From Apoderus coryli (Eukaryota > Arthropoda > Insecta > Coleoptera > Attelabidae), in the NCBI GenBank assembly GCA_911728435.2, contig OU452207.1:17571682-17635681 (forward strand): a DNA stretch of 64,000 nt. Reading direction: 5' to 3'. The notes under the pieces were generated by a model. That model did no database searches. It saw only the letters and a program-made list of their open reading frames with translations, and was not told where the DNA came from. The translations under genes were made by a program, and so were the position numbers. Positions 25,372-37,570 of the stretch are shown piece by piece. The number at the start of each line of letters is the position of its first letter. Position 1 is the stretch's first letter.

Positions 25372-27076
25372 TTACAATAGTTTATTATAAATTGCAGGAG
25401 AAACAGCTGACCTAACCTCAGGCGGCAAGTGGTTATACGTACTAGATGCTTGAGTTATCAGACTATTCAAACCCCTATTGGTTCTTACATTGGGCTGATA
25501 TATATTGTGACGGAATCTCGTCATGTGACCGTGAACGTCGCGAGAAAAGAGCAGACGCGCATTTGACTTTTGTGCGTGGTGAATTATTTTAAAAATAAAT
25601 TTACATTGCTCCACACGGTAAATATCCTCAAGTTTATATAAATTTGTTGACCGATATATCAGATCTGTATGGGACAATCTGTCAAAATTAAACAATATTC
25701 TTACTATTTTATTTTGCAAAACCTCAATGGAAGGCAACTCTGCTACATGTGCGCCACACCGGCAATAAATATCTTAAGTGTGACAAGAAATAAGCGTTAT
25801 AAATATTCCATTTACTTTTTTTTTGTTAAATAATCTCGACACCTATATATTGCTCCTATCATCGGACCTATTTTACTTACAATATATTCAATATGTTGTT
25901 TCCACAGTAAATTTTCATCTATGATTAAACCCAAATACTTTATCGAAGAAACCAACTCCATAGGAGTATTATTCACAATTAGCAAAGGATTTCGAACGAA
26001 TTTAATTTTTGGCTAAATAACATATATTTGGATTTTTTGATGTTGATTTTTAATTTGTTAAATACGAGGCAACTAAAATACCTATCAATATCACGGTTTA
26101 CCACAGTCTCCAAATTAGAGATATCATCGCCACTATAAAGCAGAACCGTATCATCCGCAAAAGTATAATACCTAGCCTCCAAATTGGCTAATCTTAGATT
26201 GAGGACATAAAAAGAAGACAATAAGGGACCAAGTACTGATCCCTGAGGGACACCACACTGAGCGTGCAATGATTCACTGACCACACCATCCACACACACA
26301 TAATGTCGCCTCTCAAGTAAATACGACTGTATTAGCTTGTACGAAGTACCCCGACAGCCCATGCTATACAACTTATAAAAAGGTCCATGCTAACAACATC
26401 AAATGCCTTTTGTAGATCAACAAAAACAGCAATCACTAATTTGCCTTTATCAAGTTCATCGTATACCCTACTCATCAAATCCGTGGTAGCACTCAGTGTG
26501 TTACTGTTCTTTAAAAATCCGTATTGATAGTCGTCGATGTGATTATATTTATTTACAAACGATAAAATCCTTGATTTAAATAATTTCTCAATTATTTTGG
26601 AAAAAAAACACTGACAACACTTATCGGCCGATAATTCCCATTTAATTCCCCTCTTTAGAACCTGTTTTAAAAATTGGGCTAATTTTAGAAATCTTAAGCA
26701 CGTCCGGGCAAATACCCGTTTGAAGTATATCGTTAGCTAATTGCACTAAGATTTTAATTAGGGGATCACCCAGGCTATGAATGTCCTTTACCGATAATCG
26801 ATCATGACCCGGAGCTGAACTGCACCTCAACCCCCTCACAATTTCAATGATTTCACGCTCCGTCGTCATATTTAAAAAAATTGTGTTTTCACAAAAGACT
26901 GTATCAAAATTAATATTATTTTTCTTAATACTACCCTGTGACTTTATTTCATTAACAATATTTATACCTACAGTAGAGAAATATTCATTAATTCTATTTA
27001 CAATTATTTGTTTATCAAATTCAATTTTATTGTCTATATTCAACGCCTGTATATCAGTATTGGTATTTCTTATCAA
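25372..27076 (-). pseudogene. LINE ORF2 reverse transcriptase and C-terminal domain
   Basis: RT blocks in order: LRCSSAPGHDRLSVKDI and LKISKISPIFKTGSKEGN, then (26371-25979) CGVPQGSVLGPLLSSFYVLNL and ARYYTFADDTVLLYSG with the catalytic FADD, then KIRFVRNP-type text out of frame. The C-terminal domain (25737-25372) has LQNKIVRILFNFDRLSHT, IYRVEQCKFIFKII and the terminal YNHLPPEVR motif typical of CR1/Jockey elements. Frames change near 26640, 26380 and 25980. Confidence 0.82.
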
Positions 27077-27197
27077 TTGATTTATGATAGTCCACTGTTT
27101 TTTAGCACTGTTGCCGGCCCTACTCTATCTGTCACGAAAGTGTTGATTCTTTAGTGATTTAATGTTGTTATTTATTTTGTTTTTAATTTCTTTAAAA

Positions 27198-28124
27198 TCA
27201 CGTAGGTATCACTTCAGGATCGTTTGATTCGCATTTTTGTTTATACAACTTATCGCGTTTTTTTATATGCTCTAATAAATCATTATTTATCCACGTGTTA
27301 TTTTGACGACATCTTATTATTTTTTCTGTCTCACACGCCTGCTTACAGTTATGTATTATATCAATAAGCTGGTCAAATGTATCGACATTTAATCTTTTTA
27401 CATCGTTTTCAAATTTATTTTTAAATTTTGAATGATTTAAGGATTTGACACAATGCACAACTTTGGGTTTTTTAATTTTCATTTGTTCTATGCTAATTTT
27501 TTTCTGCTCCGATATTGTATTCTCCTCGATGGTCACTCTGCATCTATCTTTAAGTTTTTGGTCTGAGATAACATAGTCGATAAGGGTCGCAGACGATGGT
27601 GTTACACGAGTAGCGCTAAGTTCGCTTATGCTATTAAGAATGTAGTAATTGTTCATTATGAGCATATTCCTGTAACCATTCACGTCATTGTCATTTGTTT
27701 TTAAAAGGTCGAGGTTAAAATCCCCCACAATAAGACTGTTCTTACAATACTTAGTCATTAGTTCTTCTAAACACATTGCAAACTCCTCATATGAGAATGA
27801 CGGAGGTCGATAGATTACAGTTAATTTCAGATTGTTATGATCTATACCAAAACTTACTACATAATGTTGCTCGGCACTAGACTGCTCAAGTATTCGAAAC
27901 CACAAACCATTTCTTACGTAAGCAGAGACACCTCCACCCCTCTTATCTCGAATAGCATGTATTGATGTGTACCCAGCCAATTCAAACATCGAAGTTTCCC
28001 CCGGCGGCGACAACCACGTTTCAGCCAATAATAAAACATCACAGTCATTTATATTAACGTAACATTGTGATTCATCAATTTTATTTCGAGAACTTTGAAT
28101 ATTCACAAACACCAAACGAATCAC
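27198..28124 (-). pseudogene. LINE ORF2 APE-type endonuclease
   Basis: A 308-codon frame with endonuclease motifs: FVNIQSSRNKIDE, LLLAETWLSPPGE (catalytic Glu), RGGGVSAYVRNGL, VIYRPPS, SLIVGDFNLDLL (catalytic D-x-N) and SATLIDYVISD. The expected terminal SDH is at the IDYVISDQ region, followed by the charged linker to the RT. It ends in a frameshift near 27198. Confidence 0.82.
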
Positions 28125-28139
28125 ATTTTTTGAAATTAG

Positions 28140-29534
28140 TTTTTTAAATCGTCCTCACTTCTGATCAACACTACCCGACCTTCGTCCTCCTTTCTCATCA
28201 GTATTACACCATCCTTAATTAGGGATACGGTATCGCTTCAAAAGTATCGATGCCCGATACCAAGTAAAGTATCGCATTTCGGTATCGATACACTACTTGG
28301 TATCGAAGGTCAAGCATCGATACCTCAAAGTATCGATACTCGATACTCATAAAAAAGTACCTATATTGAAAATAAAAATTAACGCGTTTTTTTTAAGTCG
28401 AAGTAGGTTTACAATGTTACAAATAAAATATTAGAAATAAAATATATACTATATTATCATTGCTGTTGTTAATATTATTTTTAATTTTGGAGGTTGCAGT
28501 TACAGCAGAAAATTAATTTAAACATTGCTCCGCTCATGATAATTAAAATTTATACATAACACAATAATTTAATTTATCAATTTTACGTTTAAACTTTTAA
28601 CTCTTTCTATCTAGATTTCTAAAATTATCAAATATGTCTTCTTCTTCTATGACGCCACTCTTGAGAACACAGTGTTAAAGCGTTTACGTATGTTGGTATC
28701 GATACTATGATTTAAGGCGTGTAAGTATCGATACTGTTTAAGTATCGAACAAAAAGTATCGATGCCAAAAGTACTTGGTATCGGAACCAAAGTATCGATA
28801 CCGTACTAGTATCGAAGTATCGTTCGTATCCCTATCCTTAATCCATAAATATTTCACATTGTTTTTCTCTTTAAATTCCTTTGCTTTCTTGAACAGTTCC
28901 AGGTTTGTCTTAGTAAGGTCATGATTAATGTATATTTTATTGGCCACTACAAAGCCGAAATCGCGTGCACTCAAATTAAATTTTCGTGGTGATATAATAA
29001 TACTTTGCTAAGTACTTAGTAGTAGTACTCAGAAATTCCACTTTAATAGGATTCTTTCCAGTAGCATCCCTCCCAACTCTGTGAGACCTGAACTGCTGAG
29101 GGTCAATGCTGACCTGAAGCTGGCTTGCCAAATCGACAACGATATTTTTCAAGTCTTCCCTTGGCTCATGGGGAATTCCATGAATAATGATATTAGTATT
29201 CAATTCTTGTTGGTCCCTACGATCTAACAGACTTTCTACACGTAACAGCCTTCCACTTAGGTCTTCATTTATTTTTAGTTGTTTTTGATGCTCTTCAAAT
29301 AGCTTCCTATAATCTGCCTTCATTCCCTCTAACGTAGCCATCACATCGTTTATTGTGTATTGGGGCTTCTTCAGGCAACTCCCACAGTGCCAGTTCTCGT
29401 TTGACCTGCTGATCGTTTGATACGTTCGTGTCGACATAGACCCTATGCTTCCATATCCAGCACTTTTCACATAAAAGACCCTCATCCCCGTCTGTTACCG
29501 GTTTGGTACATATATCACAAATGTCCTTCACCAT
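28140..29534 (-). pseudogene. LINE ORF1 with PHD-like finger and coiled coil, split by MITE
   Basis: The N-terminus (from 29534) has CDICTKPVTDGDEGLLCEKC and WKH, a PHD/ESF-like zinc finger seen in CR1-type ORF1 proteins. A frame change follows near 29400. Then come a coiled-coil segment (MKADYRKLFEEHQKQLKINE ... LLRVESLLDRRDQQ) and an RNA-binding-like domain (NTNIIIHGIPHEPREDLKNI). The C-terminal part (LSARDFGFVVANKIYINHDL) is cut by the MITE at 28220-28834 and resumes at 28211-28140 in phase. It would bind element RNA. Confidence 0.75.
28220..28834. mobile_element. hAT-type MITE with GTATCG subterminal repeats
   Basis: A 615 bp non-coding element with terminal inverted repeats TAGGGATACG / CGTATCCCTA and a perfect 8 bp target duplication, TCCTTAAT (28212-28219 and 28835-28842). 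These are the hallmarks of hAT transposons. Fourteen GTATCG motifs, many extended to GTATCGATAC, crowd the two ends (6 left, 8 right), consistent with transposase-binding subterminal repeats. It interrupts LINE ORF1, so it is younger than that LINE. Confidence 0.9.
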
Positions 29535-30239
29535 ATTGGCAACAGCGTACGAAAACTGGTCAAACTTGATTATGTCTGATTATAGTTTACCACGAATTAG
29601 AATTATTCAATAACAAACAAATGTTCGACAGTTTGGTTCTTCCTTCACCAAAAATTTTGACAGTCTTTCTTCTAATTTTCAGTAATTAAATCGATTTTTG
29701 TACAGAGAACATACACACACCGTCGACTATACACATCGTGTATCTATCTAATTTTGACCTCATATACCGGGTGTTCCATCTGAAATAAACAAGTTATTTA
29801 GAATTAAACTTTACGTTCATTTAACTTATATTATTGGACACCCTGCATTTAGTATTGGGGGTTTTTATATTTATATAACAAGTGATGAGTGGGTATATTT
29901 ATCAGCCCAGACTGGCTTAAAAAGAACAAACGAATAGGTGTGAATTTTTTCATTGAAATTATGTCTATATTTTTATAAAAATTAAAATATTTAAAAAACT
30001 GTCAGGTTTAGGTGAGATGTACTTTAATAAAAGTTACGTTTATTTTGAACGGGCAATCTAAAAATATAATCATATACAGGGCATTCCATTTAAAAAAACC
30101 CAACTAGGGTTCATTTATTATATTTGGGACACCCTGTATAGATTCACAATATTTTTAAAATGTAGCCATAAATCATTTTGATCGAACCCATGGATAAAAC
30201 TTTAAGGAAATAAATAATAGTTTAGCCACAACTAATAAA

Positions 30240-33105
30240 ATTGAGTATGAAGGTCGTGGTCATTCTATATATACTCGCAATAGTCACGTTATTACTCCGC
30301 CACTACATAGCACTGCATTATTTGAGAGGTCGTTTAGTTACAGCAAAGATTAATCTACACAATAGATAGTCAGCCCAATGCATTAAAATCAGAACATCTC
30401 TAAGTATGCCTGCCACTACGTGGCGTAGACTAGCGTGTAAAGCATAGAGCAGTATTGTCACAGCCAGAAACCGTTTTGTAGTTTATTAATATCAAAAACA
30501 AAACGCAACGTATAACAATTATTTAGATCATTTGCAACAGATATGCACCGGCAATGCTGTATTGTCAGAGAGAGAAATTGATGAAATTCTGTATTAATCT
30601 GGAGGGGATACGCAGGGAGGGTAGAAAAAAAAACAAGCGAATGTGGTGTGTGTCGTGCTGTTGCCAATTCGTCGGTAAAAGAAACACACAGGGTGATTTA
30701 TTACAAGTACAGTATTGAAATAAAAGCCTAATCTCTATGAATTAAATTTAATATAATAATATTTAATCCATGTCATACATGTTTCAAGACTAGACCAGTC
30801 CCATGATCAGTGGCGAACAATCGTTAAATGAAAAGCTTTTAGATAGAAACATACTTTTGACTAAATATTTCACGTAGACAATGTGGCAAAGATGTAACAA
30901 GATTGTTGTAGATCTTATAATACCTATAATAAAAAAATTATCAGTGCTACCTATATTATATTAGGTATACCTATTATAATAGTCTGTCTCTTCATCAGGT
31001 ATAAGTTCCACTTTATCGGTTTAGGTACTTAAATTTTACTTCTTTTTAATGTTTCTTCGGGTAAATAATAAGTTCGGTAGGAATAGGGCTTTGGGTATGA
31101 AACAAAAAAGATAGAAAATAGAAATTTGATATAGGGGTAGTTCTAAGCATTTACAAGTTTGTGACGTGTAGCGATTTTCGATGCCGCCCCCGGAGGTATA
31201 CATGAGGGCGGCGCAATGCCGTTTTAAATATCTCGTTTCGCTTTCTTGGAAAATAAAAAATTATAACTGATAACTGAAACTTAGTACTTAATACGTGGGC
31301 GTAAGAGGTAAGCTCACTTCACAGGTCTCTATTAATGAAAGAAAGTTAACATTTTGAGCATCTGCGTAAAATTAAATGTATCCGTTTGGTGGGTAGTTTT
31401 GATTACAATAAGTCGGTGCCAAGCCCAAGCCCGAAACAAAATAAATCTATATTTACCTACTACCTATTTGGCTTGGTACCGACTATTATGTGCATTGTTG
31501 TCTTTTGAATGATATTTGTATTTTGTTATTTTTCGTATTTTTTATTAGTTCTTTTGACAGCTCTGGTGTCATCAATACACCTGTATCCCGAATTGCACCA
31601 AATTGCGATGCTATTGAACAAGCATATAATCCTAAATATAATATTCTTTTTGAACTACCTGTATCTCGAAAACCAAGCCGTAGCGGACCCATGTACATAT
31701 GAAATTTGTATCTTAAAATTAGTCAAAGAATCACCCTTTAAAGTTTGTACAAGTACTTATGCAACACCCTGTATACATAGATACTTTGATTTGCAATTTG
31801 CAAATCTGTCAAACTAGGTAATGCTGTTTTTTTTTATTTACTTTCAAATATGGTGTTATGTAATTGTAATCAAATTAAATGTTTGGGGATGATATTTACG
31901 AGTTTTATTTTTTTATATAGAGAAACTGTTATTCAGTTTTTAAGGATCAATCTGAAGCAGACGATTGTACTTGTTAAAACATGAAAAAAGTTATTGTCGT
32001 GATACTTTAACACCCTGTTGGTGGGTTTTTAAAGCTTTTTACTAAACGTGTTAACAATACAATCTACATAAATCGTTAGTTTTTTAAAGTTTTATGATCA
32101 TTGCACAAAAACCAATATTAGGGAGACTGTAAGTTTTTTTTCAATTCGGCGTTGCAGAATTTGAACCTAATTGTGATAATTGTGTTATTTTACTAGTATA
32201 GATATTTTTGAGTAAATTAATTCGGTTATAATCGATGAGTAGAATCTTTGGAGTAAAATACATTTCACAAAAACCCTGAACCATATTTCTCAATAGATTT
32301 AAATTTTCATTAAAAACAGATTAAAAATTCTAATTTTTTACATCCTGCATTTCGAAACCGTATTTTTTTAAATAATTATTGTCATGCTGGAAATTTCAAA
32401 CCTTATTTACTTCAGCAACTTGTAAAAAGCACAGCCTTTTTAATATTAACATTTCTTAAAATCGATATTACGCGATAACGATGACTTTCTATCAATATCA
32501 CAGAAGGATACATTTAGTACGTATATAATTTGTTAGATTTTACATCTCCGAATTGAAACACACGCAAAAAATGTGCATAAAAAAGTTAGGGTAGCATTTC
32601 ACGCCTGTATGACCCTTTAATTTACCCGCCTCTGAGATTTATTTTTTCATAATGTTAACGACAAGTTGAATCTGCTGTTTGTGTTTGATCCTTAAAACTG
32701 AATCAGGTAATAACCGGAAGTCCTATCTATAACGCCAAATTTCGTTAATTTAAATATAACTTTTTGATGCATCCTTATATCCGAAATTTAAAATTAAATG
32801 ACTAAAATAATATTATTTTAGTCATTTAAAATTATTGTCTAAAACATTTAATAAACCAGCCCTGTATATTTATACTATTATAGTAATTTCTTTTATTTTC
32901 GTCCATACACATTAATCTTTGCGTAGATAGGTATACGTATACCACATAATTTTAAACAAAAAACACTGCTGCACAGTAGTACATATATGATACCTATAAT
33001 ATAAAAACAAACTCCCACCTCGTAGGGGAAAGTATACTCGTCCTTGTCTAACATTGCCCATATGATTATTTTATTTCAACACAATACATATAACGCCATC
33101 TACAA
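30240..33105. other. Unannotated AT-rich stretch
   Basis: No credible gene. It contains a 30 bp segment (30345-30374) whose reverse complement occurs at 33184-33213, an inverted pair AAGTCGGTGCCAAGCC / GGCTTGGTACCGACT near 31410 and 31472, and a GC-rich patch at 31180-31215. Confidence 0.5.
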
Positions 33106-33537
33106 TTTCCATGGTTGCATGTTTTTCTAATAGATGTAGCTCGTGTCGAGACAGTTTCAATTTTTGTTTTATTTCCCATATACGCTGACTATCTATTGTG
33201 TAGATTAATCTTTGGTTACAGTATCTCACGATTGTACAACGCATTGCCTGTTGAAGTGGCGTGTTTGTCTGGTCAACGTTTCGGGGCCCCAGTTCGAGAC
33301 TTAATTATTAATAATAGTATCACATTTTAGTAAGTAATTAGTGTAGTATTTTCATTTTCATATTTTGTTTTTGTTGGGTATATTTTATATTTTAATTTTT
33401 ATTAAGTCATAATTGTTTTTTGTTTTCGTTTTTTATAGGGTTTGTTTAGTTTAGATTAGCTAAAGTTGTGAATAGGCTAAGATACTTCGCCTTTTGTGTA
33501 ATTAACTTCACACAATAAAGTCATTATTATTATTAAT
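33106..33537 (+). mobile_element. LINE (CR1/Jockey-like) 3' end, 5'-truncated
   Basis: The plus strand encodes the last residues of a LINE ORF2 (YSISRLYNALPVEVACLSG and RDLIINNSITF-stop at 33330), then a T-rich 3' untranslated region. It ends ACACAATAAAGTC followed by an (ATT)n tail at about 33520-33535, the typical end of CR1/Jockey elements. It abuts the BEL/Pao RNase H region at about 33538 in the opposite orientation, and the BEL integrase is missing beyond it. Confidence 0.65.
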
Positions 33538-34706
33538 AACATTGCTCTTTGCAACTCGTCACTAGTTAAGAGACCTAATGACCTGTTTTCTTTGGAGAGT
33601 CTTGCATTTTTCGCAAAACGGAGAATACGTGCAACTGTACGTTGCAAATGAGAAAGACTCGAAAATCTTTGGAAGAAATTTGCCCAGAAGTCATCTTTTT
33701 CGACACTGGTGAGAAGATGCGATTTTCTTTCTTCAGGAATATCATTTATTGAAAGAATCTCATTTTTATTTAATAAATGAAGATTAGGATCAAGAAGAAA
33801 TCTTGGGCCATGCCACCAGAAATCTTTATTTAGAATGTCATTGGCTAATATTCCTCGCGAAAGAAGGTCGGCAGCATTATTTGCTGACGTTACATGTCTC
33901 CATGTAGCACAAGCTGTAAGGTCTTGAATTTGACTTACACGGTTTGATACGAAAACTGACCATCTACTGGAATGGCTTTGACACCAACAAAGAGCAACTT
34001 GGGAATCTGTCCACAAGTTTATAGAATCAAATTCTACTTTATTTTTGAAAATATCCATTAGCTTATGGACAAGCTTGGAAATGAGAACCATTGCACACAG
34101 TTCAAGCCGGGGTAATGTAATGGATTTAACAGGGGCAATGCGTGACTTAGAAGAAACTAAATTGGAAGAAACTGTTCCATCAGAGTAACGTGTACGGAAA
34201 TATACACAGCCACCATAAGCTGCTATGCTTGCGTCTGCGAAGCCGTGTAGTTCGATTTTTGTTATATCTTTGTTTGCAAAATAAAATCTAGAAATAAACT
34301 GCTTTTTAAGCAAAGGCAAATGTTTAATAAAATTTTCCCAATCTTGTAGGAGAATTTTATCTGTTATTACAGTGTCCCAGTCTAGTTTTAGGATCCATAA
34401 TTTTTGAATCAGAACTTTCCCTTTAACTATTACAGGGTTAATTAATCCTAAAGGTTCGTAACACTGGGCTAGCGTGGACAAAATTTTTCGTTTTGTAACT
34501 GGAGTTGCAGGAAAATTGTCAGGAACAGTGATGCATAAAGCATCCATGGAAGGATTCCATTTTAACCCAAGAACTTTGTTGGGGGTAGAATCAATATTAA
34601 TATTGTATTCTTCGGAGGATATTTCAGAAGGTTGTTTGAGAGTGGACTGTATAAAGAAATCAGAATTCGAGGAAAATTTGTGGAGTTCAAAACCATGTCT
34701 TTCCAA
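33538..34706 (-). pseudogene. BEL/Pao pol: RT thumb, A17-like linker and RNase H
   Basis: An open frame with LNPVIVKGK-type linker text (PLGLINPVIVKGKVLIQKLW), ELHGFADASIAAYGGCVY (the RNase H first Asp region), LPRLELCAMVLISKLVHKL, INLWTDSQVALCWCQ (RNase H DS motif) and WRHVTSANNAADLLSRG (final catalytic Asp region). All match Pao-family pol. The last residues of the open frame (after LQRAMLLII) come from the inserted LINE end. Confidence 0.85.
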
Positions 34707-34719
34707 AATTAGTTTTAGC

Positions 34720-35187
34720 TCAGAATATAATTTTTTTAAGACTTTCTAAATTATATGACCCGTAAAGCCCATCGTCCATATAGGTCTGTGATAAAAGTGC
34801 ATCGGAAGCAGAAGGAAAATTTGAAGAATTCAACAAGGCGATTTCTTTTAGAACTCGTGTACATAAGAACGGAGCAGAATTCGTACCGTATGTGACGGTA
34901 CTTAATTCTATACATTTTAATTCATTTTCTGGGGTTTCCCGCCACAAAATATTTTGGAGGATTCTTTGGTCAGGGTTGACCAATACCTGTCGGTACATTT
35001 TCTTAATGTCCGTAGTGAAGACATAGGGATACATTCTAAAGCGACAGAGAATGTCGTAGAGATCGGGTTGCACCTGATATCCTTTTAAACATATATCGTT
35101 TAAGGAGCACCCTGATGTTGTTTGACAGCTCGCGTCAAACACGACACGCAGTTTTGTAGTTAAACTGGTTTCGCGCATAACACACAA
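34720..35187 (-). pseudogene. BEL/Pao reverse transcriptase
   Basis: RT motifs intact: TTKLRVVFDASCQT, YVFTTDIKKMYRQVLV (first Asp), TYGTNSAPFLC and SQTYMDDGLYG (YMDD catalytic box). Frameshifts separate it from the preceding linker (near 35190-35280) and from the RNase H frame (near 34715), so the polyprotein is interrupted although the catalytic residues remain. Confidence 0.85.
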
Positions 35188-35280
35188 GTGTGGAATAAAA
35201 TATTTTATTTCAGAAAATTTGTTTTCTAAAAAAAGTGGGACATATTGTGCGTGTCCAAGAGAAATATATTCTTGTATGAA

Positions 35281-36211
35281 TTAACTGTAGTCATTAAAGA
35301 GATCAGTATTATTTTTAAAACGATTTTCTAATCCTAGGAATCGCTTTTTGGCAATTAAAAACGAGTTACCCAATTTTTGATTTTCACTATTGGTTTTTAA
35401 AGGCAAATTAACCTGAAAACGACCATTTTCTAAAATTTTTGTAGTGGAACAAAAAATATTTTCTGCTAATTGATCATTTTCTGAGAGAATATGTTTTTCA
35501 GGAATTTCTTCTACGTCCCAGAATTTTTTAATTAAACTTTCTATGTTGGATGTAGAGTGGAAGCTAGAAGATCTTTCCAAATCAACTTTAGAAATACATA
35601 ACTGTGAAACAGTATAGGTTTTAGGAACAGAACCTGCAATTATCCATCCTAAATGAGATTTTTGCAAAACTGGTAAATTATGACCAAGTCTTATAATTTT
35701 TTCTTGTATTATATCATAATAAGCGTCTAAGCCCATTAAAAGGTCAATTTCGGACCGTTTAAAGAAATCTGAATCCGCCAAGAGGATATTTTTTGAAATA
35801 TTTAATTTTTCCTTTATAATTGGAATTTGTCGAAGGTTACACGTTATTTCAGGCATTATAGCACAAGAAAGTGTAAAACTTTTTGTATGAGTCAAACTTG
35901 GAAAATATAGTAACATCAACCATATTGTTACACAAAGTGCTACTTTTACTTATCCCAGAAATATTTAAAGAAATTTTAAAAGGAGTTGATCCTATTTTAT
36001 CAACCAATCTTTTGGTGATAAACGAATTTTGACTACCTGAGTCGAGCAATGCCTTAGCTAGAAAAGGAACACCTTGTTCGGTGTACAAAGTTACTTGCGC
36101 TGTAGCAAGAAGAATATGACAATTTTCAGAAGAAAGTGCTGAGTGACTGAAAGAATAATTATTAGTACTGCTATTTTGAGAAGTACCAGGAATCCCCGCA
36201 CTATTATTTTG
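35281..36211 (-). pseudogene. BEL/Pao aspartic protease and protease-RT linker
   Basis: One frame (36088-35849) has AKALLDSGSQNSFITKRLVD, a retropepsin active site (DSG). After a frameshift near 35900 the next (35919-35281) has the conserved linker: SEIDLLMGLDAYYDII, LPVLQKSHLGWIIAG and FWDVEEIPE. The protease would cut Gag and Pol. The first codons up to 36211 link it to Gag. Confidence 0.8.
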
Positions 36212-37570
36212 TTAAGTTTCTTGGAATTGGGTTGTATTATTTCCAGGAGTATGTATTGACGAACTCGCTGAAGGGGTGTCAACAGCAGCCTGACCGTGAC
36301 CTCTTGAATCGTGACTATTTTTGAAATTAGAAGTTCCGGTATTCCTATTGTTTGAGTGAGAACCCGTGTGAGAATGTTGGTCTTCTGATGAATTTCTATC
36401 TATGTGCAACAGAGAATTATGATTTTTTGAACAAGTTGCGCATTTTTGCGTCGATGCACAATTTTCTATATTATGTTTACCAAAACAGTTAGAACATAAT
36501 TTATTTGATTTTATAAAATTTATTTTTTCATTATGTTCTTTATTTTTAAACAAAAAACAAGAATAAATTTTATGATTTTCTTTGCCGCAGTATATGCACT
36601 TAAAGCCTTGGAAATTATTTTTATTATTTTTCGGAATGTTTGAACTATTAGAGGAATGGTGCGAAACAAAACCTTTTCTTTGAGGTTTAGGTGAAGTCTT
36701 AGGACTTGTTGATTCTAAGTTTTCCAGAATAATACACCTTTTTTCTAGAAATTTAAAGAAAGTATTCAAATCCGGAATTTTAGATTGATCTCTTTCCATT
36801 TTGAAAGCACGTTTTGTATTGAAATCTAATTTTTTTTCTAAAATAAAAATTAAAAGTACATTAATTAGTTCTTCAAAACTAAGCTTCAAATTTTTCAACG
36901 ATTGAATATTCTTTTGTATCGTTGTAACAAACTCACTTAGTACATTCGGTTTACATTTTGTCATACTTGGCATCTCTAACATAGCCGACATGTACGATAT
37001 TACAATAGAAAATTTATTTTCAAATCTATTTTTTAAAATGTCTACAGCTATTTGGAAATTATCGTTTGTGATTTGAAGTGAATCTATTAATTGCAAAGCT
37101 TCACCTTTCAAATAACTTTTTAAATAAATAAATTTTTGAACATTTGACAACTGATGATTGTTTATTATTAGCGCTTCGAAAAGCTGAAAAAAAGATTCAA
37201 AATCTTTTGTGTTACCTGAAAAGACTTCAATTTTTATATCTGGAAGCTTAACTGCTACGGATTCTTTTTTAAGTTCTGTAGAATTAGAAGTTTTTAGAAA
37301 TTTTTTAATTTGATTTGTAAGACCACTTACAAGAGAAAAATATTTATTTTCTAATGAATCTCTATCCTCACTATCTGTTGGTTCAAGAGACTCGATTTCA
37401 TCTTGAGTATTTTCATATGTTTTAAACAAATTATGTGACCTAGTTAGTCTTATTTCAAACTCTACTACGTCAGAAATATCGTCTTTATTTATCGAAAACC
37501 ACGTCTCAATACGCGAAATTGCTCGCTTTGTAGCTGTTCTTGATTTTTTTAATGTTGCTAGGTCAGCCAT
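36212..37570 (-). CDS. BEL/Pao Gag
   Basis: An intact 452-residue frame starting MADLATLKKSRTATKRAISR. The DUF1759-type capsid region spans roughly residues 110-260 (VKLPDIKIEVFSGNTKDFES; LKGEALQLIDSL). Three Cys/His clusters follow (CIYCGKENHKIYSC, CSNCFGKHNIENC, CATCSKNHNSLLH), typical of Pao Gag. A Ser/Asn/His-rich tail ends at TAA. It packages element RNA. The start is the first Met after an AT-rich leader. Of all BEL frames here it is the only intact one. Confidence 0.85.
   Translation of the reverse strand: MADLATLKKSRTATKRAISRIETWFSINKDDISDVVEFEIRLTRSHNLFKTYENTQDEIESLEPTDSEDRDSLENKYFSLVSGLTNQIKKFLKTSNSTELKKESVAVKLPDIKIEVFSGNTKDFESFFQLFEALIINNHQLSNVQKFIYLKSYLKGEALQLIDSLQITNDNFQIAVDILKNRFENKFSIVISYMSAMLEMPSMTKCKPNVLSEFVTTIQKNIQSLKNLKLSFEELINVLLIFILEKKLDFNTKRAFKMERDQSKIPDLNTFFKFLEKRCIILENLESTSPKTSPKPQRKGFVSHHSSNSSNIPKNNKNNFQGFKCIYCGKENHKIYSCFLFKNKEHNEKINFIKSNKLCSNCFGKHNIENCASTQKCATCSKNHNSLLHIDRNSSEDQHSHTGSHSNNRNTGTSNFKNSHDSRGHGQAAVDTPSASSSIHTPGNNTTQFQET

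Larger units (their letters stand above)
25190..29745 (-). mobile_element. CR1/Jockey-group LINE, nearly full length, broken by a hAT MITE
   Basis: On the minus strand: a 5' untranslated region from about 29745, ORF1 (29534 to about 28140, interrupted), ORF2 endonuclease (28124-27198), RT (27076-25979), a C-terminal domain (25737-25372) and a 3' untranslated region to about 25190. The order is complete for a two-ORF LINE. Frameshifts within ORF1 and ORF2 and the insertion at 28220-28834 make it non-functional. It lies inside a mariner-type element. Confidence 0.8.
23709..30230. mobile_element. IS630-Tc1-mariner-type element with about 480 bp inverted arms, split by a LINE
   Basis: The arms 23709-24182 and 29746-30230 are reverse complements over almost their whole length. 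Each contains ACAGGGTGTCCC near its outer part and repeated GGAACACCC-GTATATGA motifs (23850, 24150, 24300). A second inverted pair (about 24310-24480 against 25060-25180) flanks a transposase remnant at 24600-24892. A 4.5 kb LINE sits between the inner arm and the right arm. If this model is right, the original element was about 2 kb. Confidence 0.55.

Noticed and set aside
23709..30230. Giant Polinton/Maverick-type element, because of the long inverted arms
   Set aside because: No polymerase B, capsid or retroviral-type integrase genes; the interior is a LINE and the arms match a mariner-type element.
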